A stretch of DNA of 64,000 bases, taken from assembly GCA_030430575.1 (NCBI GenBank), contig JAUIKF010000010.1, forward strand, positions 62,001 through 126,000, in the 5' to 3' direction. The notes under the pieces are model-generated. The model did no database searches. It had not been told where the DNA came from and was given only the letters and a program-made list of their open reading frames with translations. The position numbers and the translations under genes are program-made. Shown one piece after another: positions 51,796 through 60,413 of the stretch (its first letter is position 1; each line of letters begins with the position of its first letter). Source of the stretch: Bacteroidia bacterium (GTDB lineage Bacteria > Bacteroidota > Bacteroidia > J057).

Positions 51796-52986
51796 TTACA
51801 CCAACGGCAATCGCTTAAACTTCTGCCCCAGCACTTCCTGATCATCTGCGCCTAGCCATTCCTTGAGGATAGTCGCATAGACTTGCCGAAAGTCCAACTG
51901 AAAGGCGAGGTCCCCTTTGTCCAACTGACTCAGATTGGGGAAGGGATTGTAGATGCCTGGCGTCTTCAGTTTTCCCCCAATCAACAGCATATTGTTAGCT
52001 TTTCCATGGTCCGTTCCACGTCCTGCATTTTGCGCTACCCTTCTCCCAAACTCTGAGAATGTCACAATCAAGGTATCGTCCAATTGCCCATTCATTTTCA
52101 AATCTTCAACCAGGGCAGCCACGCCTTTTGCATAATTTCCCAGCAGCCGGTCGTGCTGCCCCCGCTGATTGACATGGGTGTCAAAGCCTGACAAAGACGT
52201 GTAAAATACCTGCGTATCTACGCCCGAACAGATCAGTTCTGCGATGAGCTTGAGCTGTTTGCCAAAAGGCGTATTCGGATAGGTCACCTTGGAACGGTAG
52301 ACATTGGATTTTTCATAAATATAAGCGGTAGAGTTCACCGTCTCGGTCAATGTCTTGTACATATAATCGAGGTCAGAAACGGGTGTTTGGGCAGCCGGTC
52401 CTGCTTGGGAAAGGACCTGGAGATAAGGGTCCTGGGTCGCACGATACAGTTGGCGAGGGTCTCGGACACCAAGTCCTTTGCTTTCAGCGCCTTTGACAGC
52501 GAGGCTGAGGGTATCGGAAATCTCCACGACCTGGTGAGGAGAGGCACAGCCCCTGCAGCTATGGTCCAAATAGCGCCCCAGCCATCCCGTATTCCAATAC
52601 GCATTCGAGTCACTGCCCGAATGCCAGATGTCCATGGACCGGAAGTGCGAGCGGTTGGGATTGGGGTATCCCACATGGTTGAGAAGGGTCGCTTCCCCAC
52701 GCTCAAAGAGCTTCATCAGGGGCTTCAGAGCTGGATTCAGGCCTTGGTGGTCATCAAGGACCAAAGCCTCCTGAAGGGCCAATTGTGGCCGCAATTTGTA
52801 GTAATGGTCATTTCGATAAGGGATAAAGGTATTTAGTCCATCATTCCCACCCGACTGCTGGATGATGATGAGCTTTTTGCCATCGGATTGAAAGGTATTA
52901 TGTCCCAACCCTTGGAGGAAATTGGGCATGAGGAGGGCGCCGGAGGCGAGGGAGGATAGTTTGATGAAGTCTCTTCTATTGGTCAT
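51796..52986 (-). CDS. DUF1501 family protein (exported)
   Basis: 396 aa. The N-terminus MTNRRDFIKLSSLASGALLM resembles a Tat-type signal (Arg-Arg). Family blocks: LIIIQQSGGNDGLNTFIPY (~40), NHVGYPNPNRSHFRSMDIW and FDTHVNQRGQHDRLLGNYAK, then LIVTFSEFGRRVAQNAGRGT. DUF1501 resembles the alkaline phosphatase/sulfatase superfamily in fold. It typically occurs next to DUF1800, as here, though here 355 bp of repeats separate them. The substrate is unknown. Confidence 0.9.
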   Translation of the reverse strand: MTNRRDFIKLSSLASGALLMPNFLQGLGHNTFQSDGKKLIIIQQSGGNDGLNTFIPYRNDHYYKLRPQLALQEALVLDDHQGLNPALKPLMKLFERGEATLLNHVGYPNPNRSHFRSMDIWHSGSDSNAYWNTGWLGRYLDHSCRGCASPHQVVEISDTLSLAVKGAESKGLGVRDPRQLYRATQDPYLQVLSQAGPAAQTPVSDLDYMYKTLTETVNSTAYIYEKSNVYRSKVTYPNTPFGKQLKLIAELICSGVDTQVFYTSLSGFDTHVNQRGQHDRLLGNYAKGVAALVEDLKMNGQLDDTLIVTFSEFGRRVAQNAGRGTDHGKANNMLLIGGKLKTPGIYNPFPNLSQLDKGDLAFQLDFRQVYATILKEWLGADDQEVLGQKFKRLPLV

Positions 52987-53029
52987 TTTATATTAGGCTA
53001 GCTGATGCTTTAATTCTTTGAATAAATAT

Positions 53030-53330
53030 CTTCGGAGAAGTAAAAATAAGTAACAAGAAACAAGGAATTTTAAAGGAAAGAATTTCTTGAACAGCCTTTT
53101 TACTTAGTACATTGTAAATTAAGTTTCTAGCATAACAGCTCTGCTGTCATTTCGACGAGTCTTCGAGGAGAAATCTAACAGTGTGGTCTAGAAGCCTGGA
53201 AATAACCACTCAAAAGGGACTGTTAGATTTCTCCCGTTGGTCGAAATGACAACTGTGTTGTAGGGAAAGGGCCAAAAACTTCTGTTACACTGTACTTAGT
53301 ACTTCCTTGTTCCTTATTTTTACTTTAAGT
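53030..53330. repeat. Four-level nested palindromic element
   Basis: Level 1: AGTAAAAATAAGTAACAAG and ACAAGGAA (53039-53067) pair with TTCCTTGTTCCTTATTTTTA (53303-53322). Level 2: TAGTACATTGTAA (53105-53117) pairs with TTACACTGTACTTA (53285-53298). Level 3: TGTCATTTCGAC (53145-53156) pairs with 53240-53251 exactly. Level 4: GGAGAAATCTAACA (53167-53180) pairs with 53221-53234 exactly. Levels 3 and 4 and the central loop recur at 15.99-16.11 kb in another shell. It separates the DUF1800 and DUF1501 genes. Confidence 0.95.
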
Positions 53331-53341
53331 GTAATTCTCCC

Positions 53342-54748
53342 TCAACACATTTGGTACTCAGGCGTACACAGCAAGCGCATCACCAGGCTCTTTACCTGCG
53401 TCTCTCTGCTTTCACCCTGAAGGTGAGCCTGGAGGGTTTTGGGAGTTATGTATTGCGGCGCAGCTTGTAACAAATATGCGCCCATCCGCTCAGCAATTTC
53501 GGGAAGGGTCATGCCTTTCACATATTTCAGCGTAGGCCCCCAGTTGATCTCTGCCTGTAGTTTTCGGTTCATTCTGGTCTTGACCGCCGTATCAAATTCC
53601 TCATTGCCAGCAAAGGCGGATTTGGGCTCCATATGGAGCTGATAGTCAGCCAGGATGATGGCTTGGGGAATTTTGAGGCGGGCCATGATCGAGCTGCTAT
53701 CGATCCAGCCACGGCCTTCCGTCCAGCCCGCCACATTGGGCGGGTCAAAGAGGCGCTGCCCGAGGAGTTTTTGTAAATAGAGCAGCGACTCGTCCGCTGC
53801 AAACTGGACGCCCAGCGTGCGCATCAGTCCCACAATCAACTCAATCGGCGATTTGATCCGACTGCCCATGGCCGCTTCTGTGTAGAAGTGATCACTCGTC
53901 AAAATGGTCTCCACAAGGTCCGCAATGTCATAATCGGATTGATAAAAGCGCGCTGCCCATTGTTCCACCATTCCCTCATCGACAGTAGGTCCTACCAAAA
54001 AGCGATAGAGCTTTTCCGTCAGGTAGCGAGCGGTCTGTTGTTGGGATAAAATAATCCGCAAGATGTCGTCTCCCTCCCAATTCCCTGTCTCCCCCAGAAA
54101 GGTCTTCTTCCCAAAGTCATGCTGCTTTTTTCGAAAACTGAATTTCCCCTCCTTATCAAATCCCCAACCCGTAAACGCCCTTGCAGCTTCTTGAATGTCT
54201 TTTTCGGTATAATGCCCTCTTCCCATGGAGAAAAGTTCCAGGACTTCCCGCGCAAAATTCTCGTTGGGATGGGCTTTGCGGTTCTGTTGGTTGTTGAGAA
54301 ATGCCAGCATAGCCGGGTCCTTGGAGATGGCTGTGAGTAGGTTTCCAAACTTGCCGAGAGCATGTTCTCGCAGGACATTATTTTGATTCAGGACAAAGTT
54401 GGCCCGCTTGCTCCTACAGGCAAAGTGATCGTGCCAGAAGAAAGTCATCTTCTCGCGCAGGACTGCCGAGGTAGTCGCCATCTGGTGGACCCACGCGATG
54501 TTGAGTTCTTTGATATTCGCCTTCTGCTGACGCTTCAAGGCTTTCTTCTCTTCCTTGCTCAGGCCACGCCGAGATGTGGGGAGATCGGTACTGCCTGGAG
54601 AGGCTAGAAGCGGTCGATACGTTTGAGCTTGCTGGATGAGTTGACGAGCCAAATCTTTGGGAGATTGATCCTGGAGCTTGAGCAGTTCGGGCAAGGAAAT
54701 GCCAAATCCCGCGCGCCAGTAGAGATGCTGAATGGGTTTGTGGTTCAT
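53342..54748 (-). CDS. DUF1800 family protein
   Basis: 468 aa, no clear signal peptide. Family markers: HLYWRAGFGISLPELLKL (start), REKMTFFWHDHFACRSKRAN (~115), FLNNQQNRKAHPNENFAREV then LELFSMGRGHYTEKDIQEAA and ARAFTGWGFD, and VAGWTEGRGWIDSSSIMARL. Its usual partner DUF1501 follows on the same strand after the nested repeat. The function of this widespread pair is not established. The start lies divergent from an OmpA-like gene. Confidence 0.92.
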   Translation of the reverse strand: MNHKPIQHLYWRAGFGISLPELLKLQDQSPKDLARQLIQQAQTYRPLLASPGSTDLPTSRRGLSKEEKKALKRQQKANIKELNIAWVHQMATTSAVLREKMTFFWHDHFACRSKRANFVLNQNNVLREHALGKFGNLLTAISKDPAMLAFLNNQQNRKAHPNENFAREVLELFSMGRGHYTEKDIQEAARAFTGWGFDKEGKFSFRKKQHDFGKKTFLGETGNWEGDDILRIILSQQQTARYLTEKLYRFLVGPTVDEGMVEQWAARFYQSDYDIADLVETILTSDHFYTEAAMGSRIKSPIELIVGLMRTLGVQFAADESLLYLQKLLGQRLFDPPNVAGWTEGRGWIDSSSIMARLKIPQAIILADYQLHMEPKSAFAGNEEFDTAVKTRMNRKLQAEINWGPTLKYVKGMTLPEIAERMGAYLLQAAPQYITPKTLQAHLQGESRETQVKSLVMRLLCTPEYQMC

Positions 54749-54961
54749 AGATTGGGGGAAAGAAGAAAGAGAAGTTCAAACTCAAATTCAAGCTCAAGTT
54801 CAAATTCAAGAAGAAGCAATGAGATTGAGCTTGCCTTTGACTCCAAAGGTTGCAGAAAGTTTAATGGTAAAAATAATTGCCCTGTTTCCCATTGGGATTA
54901 TTCCTATATTTGTACTACTACACTCGTGTTTCTTCATTTTTTACCCCCTAATTCTCCCGCT

Positions 54962-56467
54962 ATGAGAAACACATTTTTTCTATTGCTCCTGCTTTCTTTT
55001 CCCGCTTTTATATTTGCCCAGACGCATCACGAATCGATTTTCTTTGCCGATGATAGCTATGCGTTGACAGTTGGCGCCAAAGGAACATTGAAATACCTTT
55101 TTGAAGAGAAGCCGATTGAGGAACTGACCCTTTATGGGCATACCGATAGCCGCGGCACGGAAGCCTATAACCTTGTGCTTGCCGAGAAGCGCGCCATGGC
55201 TGTCCTTGCATATCTCCAAACCATTGGTTTGGATACGTCAACGGTAAAGTGGGCCTATTATGGGGAGCGAATTCCTGTATCCGATAATTTCAGCGAAGAA
55301 GGGCGTGCCCAGAACCGTCGAGTAGAAATTTGGTGGACCTATGGGGACCTGCCGCCGATTGCTATGCAAATAGCTACGCCAGAGGTGAATGCTCCCCCAC
55401 AAGATGATGAAGTCCAACTGGACCATTCCTACCTCTACCAGACCTTGCGTAGCCAACTGGAAGTCCAGCATTTTGAGATCAACCCGCAGCGCGACACCTT
55501 CATCGTGACACGTGACAGCATGATTTTTGAATTTGAGGCCCATTCATTTGCCATGATGGAGCATGCTTGTAAGGAACAAGTAGCCATTGACATTATTGAA
55601 TACAATACCCTCAGTGATGCCCTCCTCGGCAATATGCAGACCTTGTCAGACGGACGTCTGATTCACTCTATCGGGATGTACAATGCCTTTGCGACATGTG
55701 AGGGAAAAAAGGTAACCCTGAAGAAGGACAAAAGCTTCAAGGTATATGTGCCCTATGACCCTAATAATGTCAATATTCGGGATGTGATGGGATTTTATGG
55801 AGAGCGAAATAAGACGAGTGGAGAAATGAATTGGGTCAATCCTCGCATGCTTTCAGCTCAGAAGGGATATAATGGGTTCCTAGATTCTGGTGATTATGAT
55901 CCCCTGGAAGAAGAAGAGCACAAATGTCGCTTTTGGAAGGGCGTAGGCGTAGCTGTTGCAGGCATAACCCATGCGATTATGGGGAGGAACCGGCGCTATG
56001 ATGGTAAGGCAAGGCGGGAGCAGAAGGCAAAACTGCGGAAATTTGCGCAAGAAAATAAAGGCAAAAAGCTGGATAGCCTCACTGGTGCGGAAAAGGCAGA
56101 AATGACGTACTACGTGTTTCACTCAAAGAAATTTGCCCCCGCAAATTGTGATATCTTTTGGAAGAAAAAACGCTCATCATTTGTGAATTTTCGGGTAAAA
56201 CACAAAGCCACTAATCACGCCACTATCAAACTCGCTTTTAAACGCCTGAGGAGTATGATTTCGCCTACAAAAGTGACAGCAGCTTATACAGAGTTCAATG
56301 TCCCAAGAGGAGAAGCTGTCTGGGTAGTAGGGATGGAGATTTCCCCCAATGACCTTCCTCGTTTGGGACTGAAAGAAGTCATTACGCGATCCGGTGAAAC
56401 GAGCATTTCCTTTAAAGAAACGGAGAACTTAAATGCCTTTGTCAGGAAGTTGAAACGGATCAATTAG
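54962..56467 (+). CDS. OmpA-like protein with N-terminal peptidoglycan-binding domain, copy 1
   Basis: 501 aa from the ATG giving MRNTFFLLLLLSFPAFIFAQ; the longer open frame upstream has no signal sequence. The OmpA-like domain comes directly after the signal peptide: SIFFADDSYALT, then LYGHTDSRGTEAYNLVLAEK and RAQNRRVEI, which retain the peptidoglycan-binding Asp and Arg. Next is a ZU5-like segment (~165-300; IFEFEAHSFAMMEHACKEQV, VAIDIIEYN, LIHSIGMYNAFA). The C-terminal ~200 residues are family-specific. It is a tandem paralogue of the next gene. Having OmpA first is unlike the usual C-terminal position. Confidence 0.82.
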   Translation: MRNTFFLLLLLSFPAFIFAQTHHESIFFADDSYALTVGAKGTLKYLFEEKPIEELTLYGHTDSRGTEAYNLVLAEKRAMAVLAYLQTIGLDTSTVKWAYYGERIPVSDNFSEEGRAQNRRVEIWWTYGDLPPIAMQIATPEVNAPPQDDEVQLDHSYLYQTLRSQLEVQHFEINPQRDTFIVTRDSMIFEFEAHSFAMMEHACKEQVAIDIIEYNTLSDALLGNMQTLSDGRLIHSIGMYNAFATCEGKKVTLKKDKSFKVYVPYDPNNVNIRDVMGFYGERNKTSGEMNWVNPRMLSAQKGYNGFLDSGDYDPLEEEEHKCRFWKGVGVAVAGITHAIMGRNRRYDGKARREQKAKLRKFAQENKGKKLDSLTGAEKAEMTYYVFHSKKFAPANCDIFWKKKRSSFVNFRVKHKATNHATIKLAFKRLRSMISPTKVTAAYTEFNVPRGEAVWVVGMEISPNDLPRLGLKEVITRSGETSISFKETENLNAFVRKLKRIN

Positions 56468-56561
56468 GGGGAAATAATTGCCTTATCATTACGACAAAAT
56501 ATCCTTATCCTTGTAAACCTATCGGGCATTTTCTTTTGGTATTCAACCCTAATTTTTCGTC

Positions 56562-58106
56562 ATGAGAAACAGATGTCTTGAACTTCTTCTGATCGTATTC
56601 CCCTTCTTCGCTTCTGCCCAAACCCACTCCCACACCATCTTCTTCGCCACCGCCAGCGATACGCTGTCAGCAGCCGACAAAGACTCGCTGCGCGTCTTCT
56701 TCGAAGGGCAACCCGTCAAGTCGGTTTCGATCACGGGTTATACCGATAGTCGAGGGAGCGAAAGCTATAATCAGGAACTGGCTAAGCGGCGAGCCTTGGC
56801 CGTTTTCGTCAACTGTCAAGCCCTCGGCGTGGACACGGATGTGATGACGTGGGACTTTCAGGCAACGGTGGAACAGGAGGGGGAAAAAGGACTTCAGCAA
56901 AATCGACGGGTGGAGATCGAATGGATGTATGCCCTGCCTGTCGTTACAGATCTAGGAACAAAAGTCGAGTCAGGTGATTCGATTGAAACCATTTCCATTG
57001 ACAATTCTGTCCTGTTGACCACCTTTCAACAGCAGGTTCCCCAACAACAATTTCACATCAATCCCCAGCAGGATACAACTCTTATCACACGAGATGGCTT
57101 ACAGTTTGTGTTTCCTGCAAACATTTTGGCCTTAAATGGGCAGCCCTGCCAGGAACCTGTTACCATTAACATCACCGAATACAACGACCTCAAAAACATG
57201 ATTCTGGGCAATATGACTACGGTTTCTGATGGGAAATTGCTGTACTCGGTTGGGATGTACGATATCGATGCGACGGTTGATGGGCAAGCGGTGGCTGTCG
57301 CTGAGGGGAAAGCTTATCAGGTCCGTGTGCCTGATAATTTGGTGGAGGAGGAAGCCGGAGAAGTGATGGACTTTGAAGGAGAAGTGGATGAAGCTACTGG
57401 CGCAGTGAACTGGGTTGGCGCAACCCAATTAACCACTGAAATAGATACAACTAGCGCACGTCCAGGCAATAGGGCCTTTTATAGAGATCAAATTAAAGCG
57501 AATAAGAAAGAAATTAGAGAAGATGCAAAAATACGGCGGTTAGATCGTCGAACAGCCTGGCGGGCGGCTAAACAGAATGATTTCCGTTCGGTCCCTGGAG
57601 ATAGGGTTCGTACAATTCCTTCTGGGGATACCATTTTTTCTGGAACTAAAAGGTATCGGAAAAAATGTGTGAGGTGGGAGTTAAACAGCAGGGATTTGGT
57701 AAAATACAGCTACACTATATTTGAAGATTCAGCTACTTGGAAAGCCTACCATGTTTTACGTTCTACTAGTTTTTCCTTGAAAAACTGTGATGTATTTTGG
57801 GTGGTTCCAGATTCTGAGAAAGTCATTTGCCGACTCCAATTGGAAGTAGATGACCCCAGCTTTATTCGCCTTGCCTTCCAAAACCGTCGAACGATGGTTG
57901 ATCCCATAAATATCAAGGCCAATTTTGCTGAATTCCGTGTCCCCAGTGGGGAAAAAGTGTGGGCTGTCGCCATCAAAGTGACGGAGGCTGGTCAATATTT
58001 TCTGGGGTTAAAAGAGTTGATCACTCGGCAAGGAAAATTCACCATAGAATTGGAAGAAATGCCAGGGATAGAAGCGATAGTAGAGGAGCTGGAGCGAATA
58101 GACTAA
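56562..58106 (+). CDS. OmpA-like protein with N-terminal peptidoglycan-binding domain, copy 2
   Basis: 514 aa with signal peptide (LELLLIVFPFFASAQ). Same order as copy 1: TIFFATASDTLSAADKDSL, ITGYTDSRGSESYNQELAKR, LQQNRRVEI; then the ZU5-like part (QFVFPANILALNGQPCQEPV, TINITEYNDLKNMILGN, LLYSVGMYDIDATV). The C-terminal section matches copy 1 in IRLAFQNRRTM, AEFRVPSGEKVWAVAI and FLGLKELITRQG. It lies 94 bp after copy 1, likely the same transcript. It is presumably periplasmic, tethered to peptidoglycan. Confidence 0.82.
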   Translation: MRNRCLELLLIVFPFFASAQTHSHTIFFATASDTLSAADKDSLRVFFEGQPVKSVSITGYTDSRGSESYNQELAKRRALAVFVNCQALGVDTDVMTWDFQATVEQEGEKGLQQNRRVEIEWMYALPVVTDLGTKVESGDSIETISIDNSVLLTTFQQQVPQQQFHINPQQDTTLITRDGLQFVFPANILALNGQPCQEPVTINITEYNDLKNMILGNMTTVSDGKLLYSVGMYDIDATVDGQAVAVAEGKAYQVRVPDNLVEEEAGEVMDFEGEVDEATGAVNWVGATQLTTEIDTTSARPGNRAFYRDQIKANKKEIREDAKIRRLDRRTAWRAAKQNDFRSVPGDRVRTIPSGDTIFSGTKRYRKKCVRWELNSRDLVKYSYTIFEDSATWKAYHVLRSTSFSLKNCDVFWVVPDSEKVICRLQLEVDDPSFIRLAFQNRRTMVDPINIKANFAEFRVPSGEKVWAVAIKVTEAGQYFLGLKELITRQGKFTIELEEMPGIEAIVEELERID

Positions 58107-58111
58107 AGAAG

Positions 58112-58203
58112 GATTGCAGAATATCGAACAAGGATTGATGAATGTAGAAGTAAAGAGGCTTTTCACTTCTTCAATCCTTGTTCTGCAATCGTTATTCTGC
58201 AAT
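58112..58203. repeat. GAACAAGGAA-family hairpin between convergent genes
   Basis: GAACAAGGATTGA (58126-58138) pairs with TCAATCCTTGTTC (58171-58183). Outer words GATTGCAGAATATC and CTGCAATCGTTATTCTGCAA extend it. It is probably a bidirectional terminator for the OmpA-like and TfoX-like genes. Confidence 0.85.
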
Positions 58204-58216
58204 TGTCTTTTCCCCC

Positions 58217-58543
58217 TCACTCCCCCGCCACCCCAATCGCCTCTTCCACCCAAATGCTCATCACGGCATGATCCTCCATGATATAAGGCGGCATGGTGTA
58301 GTACGGCATGCGTGAATGCTTGGTGGCTCCCGCATCTTCGTAGCGGGGTTTTGTGTCATCATTGACTTTAAGGAAAATTTCTCCTTGTGAGTTCACCATG
58401 CCGAACATGTTGTCGTCATGGAAAATGCCATACCCGCCAAACATCTTTTTCGATGTGATGTCGTCGAGGTGTCCTAGCTTCGCCAGGAATTCTTCGGCTG
58501 CTAAAGTGCCTGCATTGGATGATTTGTCGCCTTTTTCTCCCAT
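58217..58543 (-). CDS. TfoX/Sxy N-terminal domain protein
   Basis: 108 aa. Matches the TfoX N-terminal family: ITSKKMFGGYGIFHDDNMFG, MVNSQGEIFLKVND, then a YxTMPPYIMEDH-like stretch and WVEEAI. In proteobacteria TfoX/Sxy regulates competence; in Bacteroidota these short proteins are of unknown role. The start is ATG at 58543. A purine-rich AAAATTAAAATG run lies just upstream. Confidence 0.88.
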   Translation of the reverse strand: MGEKGDKSSNAGTLAAEEFLAKLGHLDDITSKKMFGGYGIFHDDNMFGMVNSQGEIFLKVNDDTKPRYEDAGATKHSRMPYYTMPPYIMEDHAVMSIWVEEAIGVAGE

Positions 58544-58558
58544 GGGGTGAAGGAATTA

Positions 58559-58700
58559 AAATGAAAATTAAAATCAAAATGAAAATCATGACAGAAGGCG
58601 TATTTGGGGGAGAATTTAGGTTCTAAGTTTTATGTTCTAGGTTGTGTTTTACTCTGAACCCTGAACCCTGAACCCTGAACCCTGAACCCTGAACCTAAAA
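58559..58700. repeat. AAAATG words, GTTCTAGG words and six CTGAACC heptads
   Basis: AAAATGAAAATTAAAATC (58559-58576), then GGTTCTAAGTTTTATGTTCT (58619-58638) inverted against CCTAAAACTTAAACC (58694-58708), with six exact CTGAACC copies (58654-58695) between. The inverted right arm supplies the stop codon of the EEP-family gene. Confidence 0.85.
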
Positions 58701-59519
58701 CTTAAACCGCGCTTTCAGCACAACTGGCACGTGATCCGAAACGCCTCTTGCTTCTTCCAACGAATCACAACTCTGAACAAAATCGATCCTGCCAGCCGAT
58801 ATGATTTCCACGTACTGAGCCGGGAAATAGATATTATCAATGGGGTAATTGAAATATTGGCCTTTGGCGCATTTGCGCTTGAGGGTGGTGGGCGTTTGCT
58901 GGAGGGCGGGCTGGAAGCCCTGGGTGTATAGGGGACGCCAGACTTCATGCGATTCATTGAGGTTGAAATCCCCAACGATGAAGACTTTGCCCATTCCCAA
59001 ACGATTGGGATAGTTGACGAAATGCCGTATTTCGGCTTCGGGTTCCTTGTCGAAGCGCCGTGCGTGGAAGTTCACCACCACAAAGGTGTCTTGTGTGCTT
59101 TTGAGCTGGAATTGGGCCATATAAGGCTCACGGTCGCAGCTATCTGCCAGGACATCGTCCAGGTATGTGCGCCCCAGCAGGCGTACTTTGCTGGTCTTCC
59201 AAAGATAAGCGTAGCGTTCGCTGATATAGCTCGAAGGGCTACGGGTGGGGTCGCTGATGCGATAGTCCCACTTCGCACCTGTGCGGTTGAGCAAGTCGGC
59301 GAGGGTCGCTACGGCGCGTGCGCCTGCGGGGTCCTTGGCCACGACTTCCTGGATGGCGACGATATCGTAGTCACGCATGACGTCAACCATGCGGTCGAGC
59401 TCTTTAGCATCTTTGGTGCGGCCGAGGTCCTGGATGTTCCAGGTGAGGAGGGAGAAGTCCTGGGCGAAGGCGTTCAGGCTAAGGAGGAGGAAGAGGACAA
59501 GGGAAAAATGTTTTTTCAT
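58695..59519 (-). CDS. Exported endonuclease/exonuclease/phosphatase (DNase I-like) protein
   Basis: 274 aa from the ATG giving MKKHFSLVLFLLLSLNAFAQ. All core EEP motifs are present: LLTWNIQDLG, VAIQEV, VVNFHARR, VGDFNLNES, YPIDNIYF and VSDHVPVVL. The enzyme is probably a secreted nuclease or phosphodiesterase; the substrate class cannot be decided. The last residues FKF and the TAG stop coincide with the TTTAAGTTTTAGG repeat word. It stands alone. Confidence 0.9.
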   Translation of the reverse strand: MKKHFSLVLFLLLSLNAFAQDFSLLTWNIQDLGRTKDAKELDRMVDVMRDYDIVAIQEVVAKDPAGARAVATLADLLNRTGAKWDYRISDPTRSPSSYISERYAYLWKTSKVRLLGRTYLDDVLADSCDREPYMAQFQLKSTQDTFVVVNFHARRFDKEPEAEIRHFVNYPNRLGMGKVFIVGDFNLNESHEVWRPLYTQGFQPALQQTPTTLKRKCAKGQYFNYPIDNIYFPAQYVEIISAGRIDFVQSCDSLEEARGVSDHVPVVLKARFKF

Positions 59520-59624
59520 TTTCAAGGGAAAGTTCAAGTGCAAATATTTTCCTGAGTGTGTCGAAGGATCAAGTTCAATTTCAAAAAGGAAAAACTCCTG
59601 TATTCCTTCAGCGCAGCGATCATC

Positions 59625-60413
59625 CTAATCCTCTTTTCTCCCCGAAATAAACAAATAATCTCCTTCCTTATGAAGGTATTGTTCTCTGACAGCTGCCCAT
59701 TTTTCTGTGTCCAAGTCTTCTTTTAGCTTTCTCAGCCCTTCTTCCACCTCTTCCTGGAGCGCCAGGTCGGCAAAAGACGAGATTCCCTCCCTTACTTTTG
59801 GCTCAAAATATAGCCAAGGGCGGTTTTTGCCTGCATACAAAAAAAGGTCCTCCAATTCATCGTGGACTTCATACGTTTCTAATTCTATTTGTTCAAATCC
59901 CGCCGCCGAAAAAGCCTGGGTGATTTGGTCCATGGAAGGTAATTGCTCTACAGATTTTTGAATCATTTTTGGGAAATAATGGCTCACCCAATACCTCGCC
60001 GTTTGCTCTGGCATCGCAGCCAAAATGACCCACTTGCCGCCGGGTTTGAGCACGCGGTAGACCTCTTGAAAACCACTGGTCAAGTCTGTCCAGTGGTGCA
60101 AGGTAAGCACTGCCACCGCCCTGTCGACTGACGCCTCCGCCAACGGAATGGCTTCCGCCTTTCCCTGCCGCCAATCTATAGCCTGACTCCGCGCTTTGGC
60201 TGTCTCTAGCATCTGAGTCGACGGCTCTACGCCGATCATATCCAGCCCTTTTTGCTGAAGCGCCAGGGTATAATTGCCCGTTCCACAGCCGATATCCAGG
60301 CAGGTATCTCCTGCCTGAGGGGCTAGTAAGGCCCAGAGGCGACTGACCAGATAGGGATCTGCTTTGCGGGTAGAGTTGTAATCTTGCCCTATGATGTCGT
60401 ATTTTTCTGTCAT
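59625..60413 (-). CDS. Class I SAM-dependent methyltransferase
   Basis: 262 aa. SAM-binding motif I TCLDIGCGTGNYTLALQ (~38-54), motif II MIGVEPSTQML, motif III AEASVDRAVAVLTLHHWTDL and post-motif VLKPGGKWVILAAMPEQT, as in the Methyltransf_11/UbiE-like group. The substrate is unknown. Its ATG (60411-60413 complement) overlaps the ATG of the divergent symporter gene in the shared CATG, an unusual arrangement. Confidence 0.9.
   Translation of the reverse strand: MTEKYDIIGQDYNSTRKADPYLVSRLWALLAPQAGDTCLDIGCGTGNYTLALQQKGLDMIGVEPSTQMLETAKARSQAIDWRQGKAEAIPLAEASVDRAVAVLTLHHWTDLTSGFQEVYRVLKPGGKWVILAAMPEQTARYWVSHYFPKMIQKSVEQLPSMDQITQAFSAAGFEQIELETYEVHDELEDLFLYAGKNRPWLYFEPKVREGISSFADLALQEEVEEGLRKLKEDLDTEKWAAVREQYLHKEGDYLFISGRKED

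Noticed and set aside
54623-54961. N-terminal extension of the OmpA-like protein
   Set aside because: The added 113 residues overlap the DUF1800 gene start region and precede a perfect signal peptide, so the later ATG is the true start.
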